This document shows positions 7,507 through 14,534 of a DNA stretch of 23,054 bases, in pieces. The notes under the pieces were generated by a model. That model ran no database searches. It had not been told where the DNA came from and worked only from the letters and a program-made list of their open reading frames with translations. Source of the DNA: an uncultured Bacteroidales bacterium (lineage in GTDB: Bacteria; Bacteroidota; Bacteroidia; Bacteroidales; UBA932); the NCBI GenBank assembly GCA_946549475.1, contig CAMNQO010000005.1, positions 1 to 23,054 on the forward strand. Direction: 5' to 3'. The translations under genes were made by a program, and so were the position numbers. Numbering within the stretch: position 1 is the stretch's first letter; each line of letters opens with the position of its first letter.

Positions 7507-8157
7507 ATGAAAACCGATTGTCACTGTCACATCCTGCCCGGTATCGATGACGGGGCACAGACACTGGAGGAAGCGGTTTTTCTGGCGGGCAAACTGGTGG
7601 AATTCGGGTATGGCCGCGCCATCTGCACCTCCCACCGCTCGTTTCAATTCCGCAACACACCGGCCAGCGTCAATGCCGCCTGCACCTTATTGCGTGAAGA
7701 ATTGTCACGACGGGACATCCCGTTGGAACTCGTCCCGTCGATGGAATACCGCATCATTCCCGAGACCTGGCCCGAAGCACGGGCCAACGGCTGGCTGATG
7801 CCCTGGGACGGGAATCATCTGCTCATCGAACTGCCCATCAGCAAGCCCGAAAAGATTGGCAACCTCGTCGCGCTGGATGAAATGCGCTCACTCATCAAGG
7901 AAGGCTGGCAGCCCGTGCTGGCCCACCCGGAACGCTACCTGTATCTGTCCGGGGACGACTACCTCCGTTTCAAAGACCTCGGCGTGGAGTTTCAGCGCAA
8001 CCTGGGTACGCTGGAAGGCCTCTACGGCCCCGCCGTCCGGCAACGCGCCCGGCTCCTCGACGCCCAAGGCCTATACGACCGCACCGGCACCGACACCCAC
8101 TCCCGTCGCTACACCGACTTCTTTGAGCAATATGTATTTCGAGGCCATCTGGAATAA
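7507..8157 (+). CDS. PHP-domain phosphatase, CpsB/CapC/YwqE-like
   Basis: The 216-residue cytoplasmic protein shows the PHP metal-binding order: DCHCH at 4-8 followed by ILPGIDDG, H43 in TSH, E80 in MEY, H140 in LAHPERY, and D196/H198 in GTDTH. LLIELP at 105-110 and FQRNLGTLEGLYG at 162-174 match the CpsB/YwqE family of manganese-dependent tyrosine phosphatases, which in other bacteria act on tyrosine kinases that control capsule or exopolysaccharide export. The usual TPH is TSH here, and the protein is slightly shorter than the 240-260 residues common in the family. No kinase or polysaccharide gene is visible nearby, so a link to capsule is not supported by context. The ATG at 7507 fits the conserved N-terminal strand. 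Confidence 0.87.
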   Translation: MKTDCHCHILPGIDDGAQTLEEAVFLAGKLVEFGYGRAICTSHRSFQFRNTPASVNAACTLLREELSRRDIPLELVPSMEYRIIPETWPEARANGWLMPWDGNHLLIELPISKPEKIGNLVALDEMRSLIKEGWQPVLAHPERYLYLSGDDYLRFKDLGVEFQRNLGTLEGLYGPAVRQRARLLDAQGLYDRTGTDTHSRRYTDFFEQYVFRGHLE

Positions 8158-8228
8158 AGCCAGCCTGCGACGCTGACTTCAGGGCTCGAATCAAGTTGCC
8201 CCGAGAGGGTTGTCATCCCTTCTATCCG
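8158..8228. other. Gap downstream of the PHP gene
   Basis: No gene is visible and no clear plus-strand terminator was found. A short GGG...CCC pairing (around 8205-8220) is too weak to call. Confidence 0.4.
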
Positions 8229-8263
8229 AAAAAATGAAAAACCGCCGCTGTGTAAAGCGCCGG
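8229..8263 (-). terminator. Rho-independent terminator of the tRNA unit
   Basis: On the minus strand a stem CCGgCGCT / AGCGgCGG (8242-8263, one G-G mismatch, six-base loop) is followed immediately by TTTTT and then a further T-rich run to 8229. It lies 33 bases downstream of tRNA-Met in the direction of transcription. Confidence 0.75.
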
Positions 8264-8296
8264 AGGTGTATGGTGAGATATGTAATTACGGTTTTG

Positions 8297-8370
8297 TAGC
8301 GGGAGTGGGTCACGATCCCACGACCTCCGGATTATGAATCCGACGCTCTAACCAGCTGAGCTACCCCGCC
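8297..8370 (-). tRNA. tRNA-Met (CAT anticodon)
   Basis: The 74 bases fold into a full cloverleaf: acceptor GGCGGGG with TCCCGCT (two G-T pairs), D stem GCTC/GAGC, anticodon stem TCGGA/TCCGG with loop TTCATAA (anticodon CAT), variable AGGTC, T stem GTGGG/CCCAC and discriminator A. CCA is not encoded. The first pair is G-T, not the C-A mismatch of bacterial initiators, so elongator Met is preferred; tRNA-Ile with a lysidine-modified CAT cannot be excluded by eye. The T-loop is ATCGTGA instead of TTCRANY, with positions 54 and 58 changed to A and T. Confidence 0.92.
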
Positions 8371-8395
8371 GTGAAGACCGACAGCCGAGGTGAAA

Positions 8396-8428
8396 AAGGA
8401 TTCCGTTCGCTTCGCTCACGCTATCCTT
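8396..8428. repeat. Inverted repeat AAGGAT...ATCCTT in the tRNA spacer
   Basis: AAGGAT at 8396-8401 pairs with ATCCTT at 8423-8428. The inside, CGTTCGC TTC GCTCACG (8404-8420), pairs with two mismatches. A further small GC-rich hairpin (GCC TGC GGC, 8432-8440) follows directly. Confidence 0.55.
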
Positions 8429-8450
8429 CACGCCTGCGGCGGGCGGATCT

Positions 8451-8561
8451 TTTTACAGCCTCGTCGGCTCCGCCGACTACGGTTTTTTGCCTCAAGCGCT
8501 TTTGTGAGTAACTCACAACGCGCTCCGTCAAAAAACCGGGCGCAAGCACCAGGCTGTAAAA
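8451..8561. repeat. Nested inverted-repeat structure between tRNA-Gln and tRNA-Met
   Basis: An 11-bp perfect outer inverted repeat (TTTTACAGCCT at 8451-8461; AGGCTGTAAAA at 8551-8561) encloses two hairpins. The first is GTCGGC TCC GCCGAC at 8463-8477. The second is a long stem with CGGTTTTTTG at 8480-8489 against CAAAAAACCG at 8529-8538, then AGCGC (8495-8499) against GCGCT (8520-8524), then TTGTGAG (8502-8508) against CTCACAA (8512-8518). Together these would form a three-way junction in DNA or RNA. The right arm ends 2 bases from the mature 3' end of tRNA-Gln. Confidence 0.8.
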
Positions 8562-8562
8562 G

Positions 8563-8633
8563 TTGAGATAGAAGGATTCGAACCCTCACTGACAGAGCCA
8601 GAATCTGTAGTGCTACCATTACACCATATCTCA
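8563..8633 (-). tRNA. tRNA-Gln (CTG anticodon)
   Basis: The 71 bases form a regular cloverleaf: acceptor TGAGATA/TATCTCA, D stem GTGT/GCAC with loop AATGGTA, anticodon stem ACAGA/TCTGT with loop TTCTGGC (anticodon CTG), four-base variable loop, T stem GAGGG/CCTTC with the normal loop TTCGAAT, and discriminator A. The U1-A72 first pair is typical of tRNA-Gln. CCA is not encoded (ACT follows). It is transcribed before tRNA-Met. Confidence 0.94.
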
Positions 8634-8683
8634 ATTTGGCCTTCCAGATGTAGCAAAGGAACACCTTGCTGCAAAAGGGACTG

Positions 8684-8714
8684 CAAAGTTAGTCTTTTTT
8701 GTCAATTCTGCAAA
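8684..8714 (-). promoter_or_regulatory. Consensus promoter of the tRNA-Gln/tRNA-Met unit
   Basis: On the minus strand TTTG (8711-8714), 19 bases, then TAACTTTG (8684-8691) match the Bacteroides consensus exactly. Transcription would begin near 8676, about 43 bases before mature tRNA-Gln. The remaining bases up to miaA (8715-8779) show no clear terminator. Confidence 0.8.
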
Positions 8715-8779
8715 ATTTTTATAAACAAGCGCCCATGCAGCCGCATCAACGCGCCGGCACGGCGACGGACGGAGTCTCT

Positions 8780-9604
8780 TTACACCTTGGTCCAGTGGAT
8801 GACGATGCCGTCCTTTTCCATGCCCCGCAGCCAGGTCATCTGGCGTTTGGCAAACTGGCAGATGGCGATGTACAGACGCTCCCGCATATACTCGTAAGAA
8901 ATTTCGCCCAGCAGGTATTGCGTCACAAAACGATATTCCAGACCATAGCGGATGAGCGCTTCGGACGGAACGCCTCCATCCAGCAGGCCGCGGACTTCTT
9001 CGATCATCCCCCCGAAAAGCCGCTCGTCCAGGCGGCGGGCAATGCGTGTACGACGCTCTTCGCGGGACACCAGCGTGCCGATATAATATGTCCTGGCGGG
9101 CAGACCTTCAGGCAAGGCCGCATTCTTGCCGGGGCCTGCATCCTTGCCAAAATCGTAGGCACAAGTGACCGCTTCGACATAAAGGCCGGAACCGCCGCAG
9201 AGGATGGGCAGGCAGCCACGCGAGCGAATGTCTGCATAAGCCTTTGCAAAGTCGCTCTGATAGGCATAGACATTGTACTCGGTACCCGGCTCGGCAATAT
9301 CGAGCAGATGGACGGGAATCTCGCCATATTCATCGAGGTCTTTCCCCGTACCGATATCCATCCGCCGGTACACCTGACGGGAATCCGCGCTCAAAATTTC
9401 ACAATGGCAGCCTGCGGGCAGACGCTTGTTGAACGCCCGCGCCAGCGACACGGCGTAGCGCGTCTTGCCCGAAGCCGTCGGCCCCATGATGCACAGCAAG
9501 TCCCACGAGCCGTCCGCCCAACGCCCCAGCAGGGCGTCGATATCGATGTCCTCTCCCTCGGGCAAGGGAGCGGGGTCCGGGATGGGAATGTAGGATCTTT
9601 TCAT
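8780..9604 (-). CDS. miaA: tRNA dimethylallyltransferase, short form
   Basis: MiaA adds a dimethylallyl group to A37 of tRNAs reading UNN codons. The 274-residue product has GPTASGKT at 41-48 (P-loop), SADSRQVYRRMDIGTGK from 72, HLLDI at 99-103, CGGSGLYVEA from 136, and the C-terminal YLLGEISYEYM...QFAKRQMTWLRG, which are MiaA hallmarks. Two features are odd. The P-loop starts about 30 residues later than in E. coli MiaA, due to an N-terminal extension. After GLYVEA the sequence goes nearly straight to the strand before the SREERR helix, so the roughly 70-residue insertion domain, with its DP...RIHPND...RALEV segment, is absent. It is last in the aroB-aroDA-aroC-fur cluster, 47 bases after the Fur-like gene. 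Function is very likely retained, since the P-loop, the catalytic Asp region and the C-terminal helices are intact. Confidence 0.88.
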   Translation of the reverse strand: MKRSYIPIPDPAPLPEGEDIDIDALLGRWADGSWDLLCIMGPTASGKTRYAVSLARAFNKRLPAGCHCEILSADSRQVYRRMDIGTGKDLDEYGEIPVHLLDIAEPGTEYNVYAYQSDFAKAYADIRSRGCLPILCGGSGLYVEAVTCAYDFGKDAGPGKNAALPEGLPARTYYIGTLVSREERRTRIARRLDERLFGGMIEEVRGLLDGGVPSEALIRYGLEYRFVTQYLLGEISYEYMRERLYIAICQFAKRQMTWLRGMEKDGIVIHWTKV

Positions 9605-9651
9605 TCAGGAGTCACGGCTATCGGACGGAAAGGGGCAAGCCATCAGGTCCG

Positions 9652-10182
9652 CTATCGGCGGGTTGTCTTGCGCGAGGCGATTTTCTTGCGTCCGGACGGA
9701 CTGCTGACCTGGGTGATGGTCTTGCCGGAAGCCGTCTTGTACTTGCGGCGCGTAGGCCGCACCAAAATCTGGATGTCAAACCCCTCGACAGTATATCCCT
9801 TGAACTTCTTGCGTCCGAGAAAATCATCCACGATGCTCACCAGGTCATCATCCATGATATCCCGGTACACATTGTTCTCCACATCATACATGTGCGGATG
9901 TTCGAAAGCATTGACATCGAAAAACATCTTGTTGGTCCGGCTCGCCCGGTAGCCGTACAGCCCGAGCAGGGCGAGTTCGCGCAAAATATTATACACCGAG
10001 GCTTTCGTGATGGACTCTCCTCTGTTTTCGTGAATATAATCCACCACCTGGTCGGCGCAGGCATGCCCCATGGCCATCATCGCTTCATGGACGGCCAGGC
10101 GCTGCGGGGTGGCTTTCAGGGCATGCTTCCGGAGGAATTTCCTGAAGTCATCGAGGTCTTGGGCAATCTTTCCGGTCATCAT
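9652..10182 (-). CDS. Fur-family transcriptional regulator without the structural CxxC
   Basis: The 176-residue product starts MMTGKIAQDLDDFRKFLRKH. Residues 12-75 form the Fur winged helix: LKATPQRLAVHEAM, an HACADQVVDYI helix, and ITKASVYNILRELALLGL as the recognition helix. FFDVNAFEHPHMYD at 87-100 corresponds to the regulatory metal region (H95, H97). In typical Fur/PerR/Zur the next residues carry CxxC for structural zinc; here they are VENNV, and no Cys pair occurs later. The C-terminal 35 or so residues are basic and rich in Lys/Arg/Ser, a tail not usual in Fur. Which metal it senses, if any, cannot be told. The ATG at 10180-10182 (or 10177-10179) starts 1 base after the aroC stop; a more upstream ATG at 10209 would overlap aroC. 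Translational coupling to aroC is likely. Confidence 0.85.
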   Translation of the reverse strand: MMTGKIAQDLDDFRKFLRKHALKATPQRLAVHEAMMAMGHACADQVVDYIHENRGESITKASVYNILRELALLGLYGYRASRTNKMFFDVNAFEHPHMYDVENNVYRDIMDDDLVSIVDDFLGRKKFKGYTVEGFDIQILVRPTRRKYKTASGKTITQVSSPSGRKKIASRKTTRR

Positions 10183-10183
10183 C

Positions 10184-11227
10184 TTAAACGAGTTGGTCGG
10201 CCAACACAAGGGCGGCCATGGCTTCTACAATAACGGGGGCACGCAAGGCAAAACACACATCGTGACGTCCCGGTACGGAAAGCGCCGTCATCTTGTCCGT
10301 CACGAAATTGAGCGTCTGCTGCTCCTTGGCGATGCTGGAGGTCGGCTTGAAGGCGACGCGGAAAACGATGTCTTCGCCATTGCTGATGCCGCCGTTGATA
10401 CCGCCCGCCCCGTTCTTGACGGGGCGTCCGTCCGGGCCGAAAGGATCGTTATGCTCCGACCCCTTCATTGCCGCGGCGCGGAAACCGTCACCGAACTCGA
10501 TCCCGCGCACGCCGGGGATGGCGAAAATCGCGTGGGAAATACAAGATTCGAGCGAATTGAAAAACGGCTCACCCAGTCCGACCGGCACCTCGCTGATGAC
10601 ACATTCCACCACGGCGCCGAGCGAGTCCCCTTCCGCCGCAGCGGCATCCAGGGCATCGCGCCAACGCGTCTCGGAATGATTCCCGCGACGGATGCCGCCG
10701 AGTTCCACGATGCTTGCCTTGATCGTACAAGGAGCGGGGTCGGAAGCCCTGGCGCCCGCCTTCTTCGGCTCTTCTCCGTCATTGTCCAGCACGGAAGCGA
10801 TGATTTTCTTGGCCACGACCCCGGCGGCCACGATGGGGAGCGTCAGCCTGCCGGAAAAATGACCGCCGCCGCGCGGATCGTTGAAGGAGTCAAATTTGAC
10901 GTCCGCCACAAAATCCGCATGCCCGGGACGGGGCACCTGCTGCAAAATCTCGTAATCGCCGCTGCGCGTATTGGTGTTCTTGAAAAGAACCGCCAGCGGT
11001 GCGCCGGTCGTATGCCCCTCATACACACCGCTCAAAATCACCGGCTCGTCGGCCTCGATGCGCGGGGTCGTGCCCTTGCCGCCGCTCTTGCGTCTTCTGA
11101 TGTCATGTCCGAAATCTTCCACGCCGAGCGGAAGCCCCGCCGGAACTCCGTCCAAGACGACGCCTATCGCCTCGCCATGGGACTCCCCGAAGAGAGAAAC
11201 GACAAAATTTCTACCAAAGGTATTCAT
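10184..11227 (-). CDS. aroC: Chorismate synthase
   Basis: AroC converts 5-enolpyruvylshikimate-3-phosphate to chorismate, the last shikimate step, using reduced FMN. The 347-residue product starts MNTFGRNFVVSLFGESHG with catalytic-region H17, has RRRKSGGKGTTPRIEADEP from 44, RPGHADF at 100-106 with the second conserved His (H103), and DPRGGGHFSGRLT near 117-129 in place of the RGGGRSSARET of proteobacterial enzymes; the HFSGRLT form is common in other bacterial AroC. The C-terminal NGGISNGEDIVFRVAFKPTSSI and GRHDVC segments are also typical. It overlaps the aroD-aroA fusion stop by 4 bases (ATGA), a sign of coupled translation, and is followed 1 base later by the Fur-like gene. Confidence 0.97.
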   Translation of the reverse strand: MNTFGRNFVVSLFGESHGEAIGVVLDGVPAGLPLGVEDFGHDIRRRKSGGKGTTPRIEADEPVILSGVYEGHTTGAPLAVLFKNTNTRSGDYEILQQVPRPGHADFVADVKFDSFNDPRGGGHFSGRLTLPIVAAGVVAKKIIASVLDNDGEEPKKAGARASDPAPCTIKASIVELGGIRRGNHSETRWRDALDAAAAEGDSLGAVVECVISEVPVGLGEPFFNSLESCISHAIFAIPGVRGIEFGDGFRAAAMKGSEHNDPFGPDGRPVKNGAGGINGGISNGEDIVFRVAFKPTSSIAKEQQTLNFVTDKMTALSVPGRHDVCFALRAPVIVEAMAALVLADQLV

Positions 11228-13416
11228 GCCAGATACTGTTGAAAACTATCGAAAAAGCCGGGGAAAGATTTTTCCACACAGGCTTCGTTGTCTATGACAA
11301 TGGGGCTGTCCGCGCCCAGGGACGCGACCTTGAGGGCCATCACCATCCGATGGTCGTCGCAAGAGGTGTAATTTCCACCCCGCAAAAGACGGCCGCCGAG
11401 TACCCTGCGGGTCAGTGACAATCCTTCTATCACCATTTCATCGCCCTCGAGGCGTACCGCAACCCCCATTTGCGTGAGCATTTCCACGATGGCCTTCCCG
11501 CGGTCGCTCTCCTTGTGGGCCAGACGCCCCACGCCTCCGATGCGGCTTTCGCCCTCGCAGAAAGCAGCCAGCACGGCCAGAATGGGGAACAGGTCGGGAC
11601 AATGGCTGGCATCGAGACGAAAAGCCTGCAAGGGTGCCCGCTGTACCACCAGTTCGCCCCGGTCTCCGTCGAGTTGGCTCAGCGAGGCTCCGCAATCCAT
11701 CAGCACATCCATGATGCTCAAATCTGCCTGCAACGAGGTGGTGTCCAGACCACGCAGCACCAAGGGGGCCGCCGCACCGAGGCGCTTCCCGCCGCCGGCC
11801 CCGAAGATGGCACCCGCGACCAGGAAATTGGCAGCCGCACTCCAATCGCCCTCCAAGGGCATCTCACAGGCTTTGTAGGCGGCTCCGCCCTTAATCTTGA
11901 AAATAATGCCGGTGCAGCGGTTCCAGTCGCCCTCGTTGTCGATGAAATCCTGACCGCCCAGCAACTCACTGCCGATGCGGATGCCGAAATGCTTGAGCAC
12001 ATCGAGGGTGATGAACAGATACGGGATGCTCTTGGGGTCGCTGACCGAGAGCGTGGTGTTTTTCCCGCCCAAAGGAAGGGCCATCAGCAGGCCGGAAATC
12101 AGTTGCGAGCCGTTCTTTCCGGAAATGTCCACGCGACCGCCGCCGAGCGGACCTTTCACCCGCAACGGGACCTGCGCCTCGCCCCGGCCCGTGCCCATGG
12201 GAGACTCTCCGGTGCTGCCGGACTGCACGGCATCCGCTCCGGCACCGGCCGGCGGCACGGCACCCTCCTCGCGTTCCAGGTTCTCAAGGCGGGCCCCGAA
12301 AGCGTCAAGCATATCTTTCGCACCTGCCAGAGGCCTTTTCAACAGGGTTTTTTCCCCGTCGATGCGTACGGCATCATGGGAGAGCATCGCGCAAAGAGGA
12401 ATCATCATCCGGGTCAGCAAGCCGGACTCGCCGGTAAACAGCCGTTGTAAGGGCAGTACTTCTTTGCGGGCGGACACCCCCGTAATGCGCAAAGTCTCAC
12501 CGGGGCCGTCCGCCGACGGCTCGCGCAGCACCGTCGCCCCCAGGCTCGCAGCGACCGCCAGGGCCGCTTCATTGTCCCGGCAGGGCGTGTAGCCCGTCAG
12601 GACGGAAGTGCCTTCCGCCAGCGCCGCGGCGATAATGGCACGTTGGGCAAAACTCTTCGAGCAAGGTATCGCCGGAGAACAGGCACCGGCCGGGCCCCCG
12701 CCCGCAACCGTTCCTTCATCCGCGCCAACACCGTCGCGCATCGTCGGGACACGCGATCCATATACAGCCCGGCAGAGCGCATCATACGCCCATTGTCCGG
12801 GAGCCGTAGCCTCTTCCGGCGTCAGCGCGGCATAGGTATAGGGAGCCCCCAGGGCGAGACAATCCTTGCGGGAAGCGCGACCTTCCCCGCCCATGGCAAA
12901 GGCGATGAGACTCCCGCGGGACGGGCGGCGGTCCGCATCGGCCCATAGGGTCTCTTCATAGAGCGACAACACCCGCACTGCATCCGCTTGTGAGTGGGCC
13001 GTCGTCACGATCTTGACCAGTTCGGCCCCGTGGTAGAGACACTTTTCCACCATGGCTTTGAGCGCCTCGACCGACGGCGTCCCCTCGAAATCATGCCAGG
13101 AACGGATGTAGCGTGTGCCGTATTCCCGGGCCAGCGTCCGCAAGGTCGTCGCCAGTGACTTGGGGGCCTCAATTTCCACATCGACAAAGGAAGCACCGGC
13201 CTTGATGGCGGCGGACAACCGCCTGCGCGCCGTCTCCGCCGTGACCGCTCCGCCGATGCGGCAGGTGGCAATCGTCGGCGTATCGCCGGAGAAGACTTCT
13301 TCGATTTCCTCCTCGCTCAAAAGACAGCGGTCCAGACGGATCTCCGCCATCTCCACACGGGAAAGCAGCGAGACAATCTCTTCGCAATTCTTGTTTTGTA
13401 TGCTGACACAAATCAT
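11224..13416 (-). CDS. aroDA: Fused type I 3-dehydroquinate dehydratase / EPSP synthase
   Basis: Two shikimate enzymes share one 730-residue chain. Residues 1-222 are type I dehydroquinase: MAEIRLDRC near 23-31, SWHDFEGTP at 106-114 with catalytic H108, and LVKIVTTA with Schiff-base K135. Residues about 247-730 are EPSP synthase: PCSKSFAQRA at 251-260 (K254, S255, R259), GESGLLTRM at 329-337 (R336), NGSQLISGLL from 435, HCPDLFP with D608, HKESDR at 634-639, DHR at 688-690, and K716 in EKSFPG. No stop or frameshift lies between the domains; a Gly/Ala-rich linker (about 223-246) joins them. The synthase half also carries a Gly/Ala/Ser-rich insert at about 383-415. The product should catalyse dehydroquinate to dehydroshikimate and, after the AroE and AroK steps, shikimate-3-phosphate to EPSP. 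It starts 6 bases after aroB. Confidence 0.93.
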   Translation of the reverse strand: MICVSIQNKNCEEIVSLLSRVEMAEIRLDRCLLSEEEIEEVFSGDTPTIATCRIGGAVTAETARRRLSAAIKAGASFVDVEIEAPKSLATTLRTLAREYGTRYIRSWHDFEGTPSVEALKAMVEKCLYHGAELVKIVTTAHSQADAVRVLSLYEETLWADADRRPSRGSLIAFAMGGEGRASRKDCLALGAPYTYAALTPEEATAPGQWAYDALCRAVYGSRVPTMRDGVGADEGTVAGGGPAGACSPAIPCSKSFAQRAIIAAALAEGTSVLTGYTPCRDNEAALAVAASLGATVLREPSADGPGETLRITGVSARKEVLPLQRLFTGESGLLTRMMIPLCAMLSHDAVRIDGEKTLLKRPLAGAKDMLDAFGARLENLEREEGAVPPAGAGADAVQSGSTGESPMGTGRGEAQVPLRVKGPLGGGRVDISGKNGSQLISGLLMALPLGGKNTTLSVSDPKSIPYLFITLDVLKHFGIRIGSELLGGQDFIDNEGDWNRCTGIIFKIKGGAAYKACEMPLEGDWSAAANFLVAGAIFGAGGGKRLGAAAPLVLRGLDTTSLQADLSIMDVLMDCGASLSQLDGDRGELVVQRAPLQAFRLDASHCPDLFPILAVLAAFCEGESRIGGVGRLAHKESDRGKAIVEMLTQMGVAVRLEGDEMVIEGLSLTRRVLGGRLLRGGNYTSCDDHRMVMALKVASLGADSPIVIDNEACVEKSFPGFFDSFQQYLA

Positions 13417-13422
13417 GATGAC

Positions 13423-14469
13423 TTACTCGTTTTCAAAAGCCCGGATAGCCTCGGAAATTTTCAGATCCTTGACCGTCACATCCCCTACGCCGCGCAGCAG
13501 GACGAAATGCAGAATCTCTCCCTCGGCTTTCTTGTCGGTCCTGGCCGCCTTGAGAATTTCTTTGGGCGAATAGGGACAGTCCGCTTTCAGTCCGCAAGAC
13601 AGAAAGTCTTCCCGCAACTGTTCGTCGAGAGGCTCGGCGCAAAGGCCCGTTTTGCGGGACAGCCGCGCGGCCAGGACAATGCCCATCGCGACCGCATCCC
13701 CGTGGGGAATGGGCTCCGGCCTGGACAGCAGGCGCCATTTGCGCGACAGATGTTCGATGCCGTGCGCGAAGGTATGGCCCAGGTTGAGCACCCGCCGCAA
13801 GCCCGACTCATACAGGTCCTCGGCGACGATTTTTTCTTTGACCGCCGCCGCGCTTTGGATATAAGGAAGCAAGAGCGTGCTGTCCTGGTATTGGGTGGAA
13901 GAAGTGATGCCGCTGAAATACCGGACAGCCTTGCGGTAATTGTCGTTCTGATTCTCAATCAGAAAAGCCTTCAGCAGTTCGGCCACCCCCTGGCGGAAAA
14001 CCGGCTCCGGAAGGGTCTTGAGAAAGGCGGAACAGACAAAGGTAAACTCGGGCTCCACGATGGTGCCGAGCATGTTTTTATAATTCCTGAAATTGACGCC
14101 GGTCTTGCCGCCGATCGCCGCATCCACCTGTGCAAGCAGGGTGGTGGGCACATAAGCCGCCTTCACGCCACGCTTGTAGATACTGGCGGCAAAGCCCACG
14201 AGATCGCTCGTAATGCCCCCGCCGATGGCCAGCACCAGCGCATTGCGGTCCGCCCCCTTATCCAAGAGCCAGCCACAAATCTCCAACACCAGTTTCATGT
14301 CCTTCTGCCGCTCGCTGACGCGCACATACTTGACGGGGATTTTCCCGCTTTTGCAACGCCCGAGCGCGGCTCCCGCCGGTTTGACATTCTCGTCACAGAC
14401 GGCAAACACCGCACTCCGGCCGGAAAGAAGTCCGTCCAGGGTATCCCATGTATCAGAAAAATAGGTCAT
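13423..14469 (-). CDS. aroB: 3-dehydroquinate synthase
   Basis: AroB cyclises DAHP to 3-dehydroquinate, the second shikimate step, using NAD and a divalent metal. The 348-residue product has the NAD-binding GGGITSDLVGFAAS at 83-96, PTTLLAQVDAAIGGKTGVN at 108-126, the metal-site GVAELLKAF with E164, NLGHTFAHGIEH at 229-240 (H232, H236) and HGDAVAMG with H256. Length matches the family. The first residues, MTYFSDTWDTLDGLL, follow an ATG at 14467-14469, about 25 bases after a consensus promoter. It is the first gene of the cluster aroB, aroD-aroA, aroC, fur-like, miaA. Confidence 0.96.
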   Translation of the reverse strand: MTYFSDTWDTLDGLLSGRSAVFAVCDENVKPAGAALGRCKSGKIPVKYVRVSERQKDMKLVLEICGWLLDKGADRNALVLAIGGGITSDLVGFAASIYKRGVKAAYVPTTLLAQVDAAIGGKTGVNFRNYKNMLGTIVEPEFTFVCSAFLKTLPEPVFRQGVAELLKAFLIENQNDNYRKAVRYFSGITSSTQYQDSTLLLPYIQSAAAVKEKIVAEDLYESGLRRVLNLGHTFAHGIEHLSRKWRLLSRPEPIPHGDAVAMGIVLAARLSRKTGLCAEPLDEQLREDFLSCGLKADCPYSPKEILKAARTDKKAEGEILHFVLLRGVGDVTVKDLKISEAIRAFENE

Positions 14470-14493
14470 CGCATCGTCATTCTAAATGAACTG

Positions 14494-14525
14494 CAAAAAT
14501 AATCATTCATTTTTAACATTTCAAA
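14494..14525 (-). promoter_or_regulatory. Promoter of the aroB-led cluster
   Basis: On the minus strand TTTG (14522-14525), 20 bases, then TATTTTTG (14494-14501) match the Bacteroides consensus. Transcription would start near 14487, about 18 bases before the aroB ATG. Confidence 0.75.
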
Positions 14526-14534
14526 TTTAACCCG

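Noticed and set aside
8242..8263. Bidirectional terminator serving the PHP phosphatase gene as well
   Set aside because: On the plus strand the stem is followed by GAGGTGTATGG rather than a T run, so only the minus-strand direction is supported.
8371..8562. tRNA-adjacent integration site (att) or genomic island boundary
   Set aside because: No integrase or direct repeat of a tRNA 3' end was found; the structure consists of inverted, not direct, repeats and the flanks are housekeeping genes.
8699..9952. 417-codon plus-strand frame opposite miaA and the Fur-like gene
   Set aside because: The opposite strand encodes motif-bearing MiaA and Fur-like proteins; this frame begins in the tRNA promoter region and has no recognisable content.
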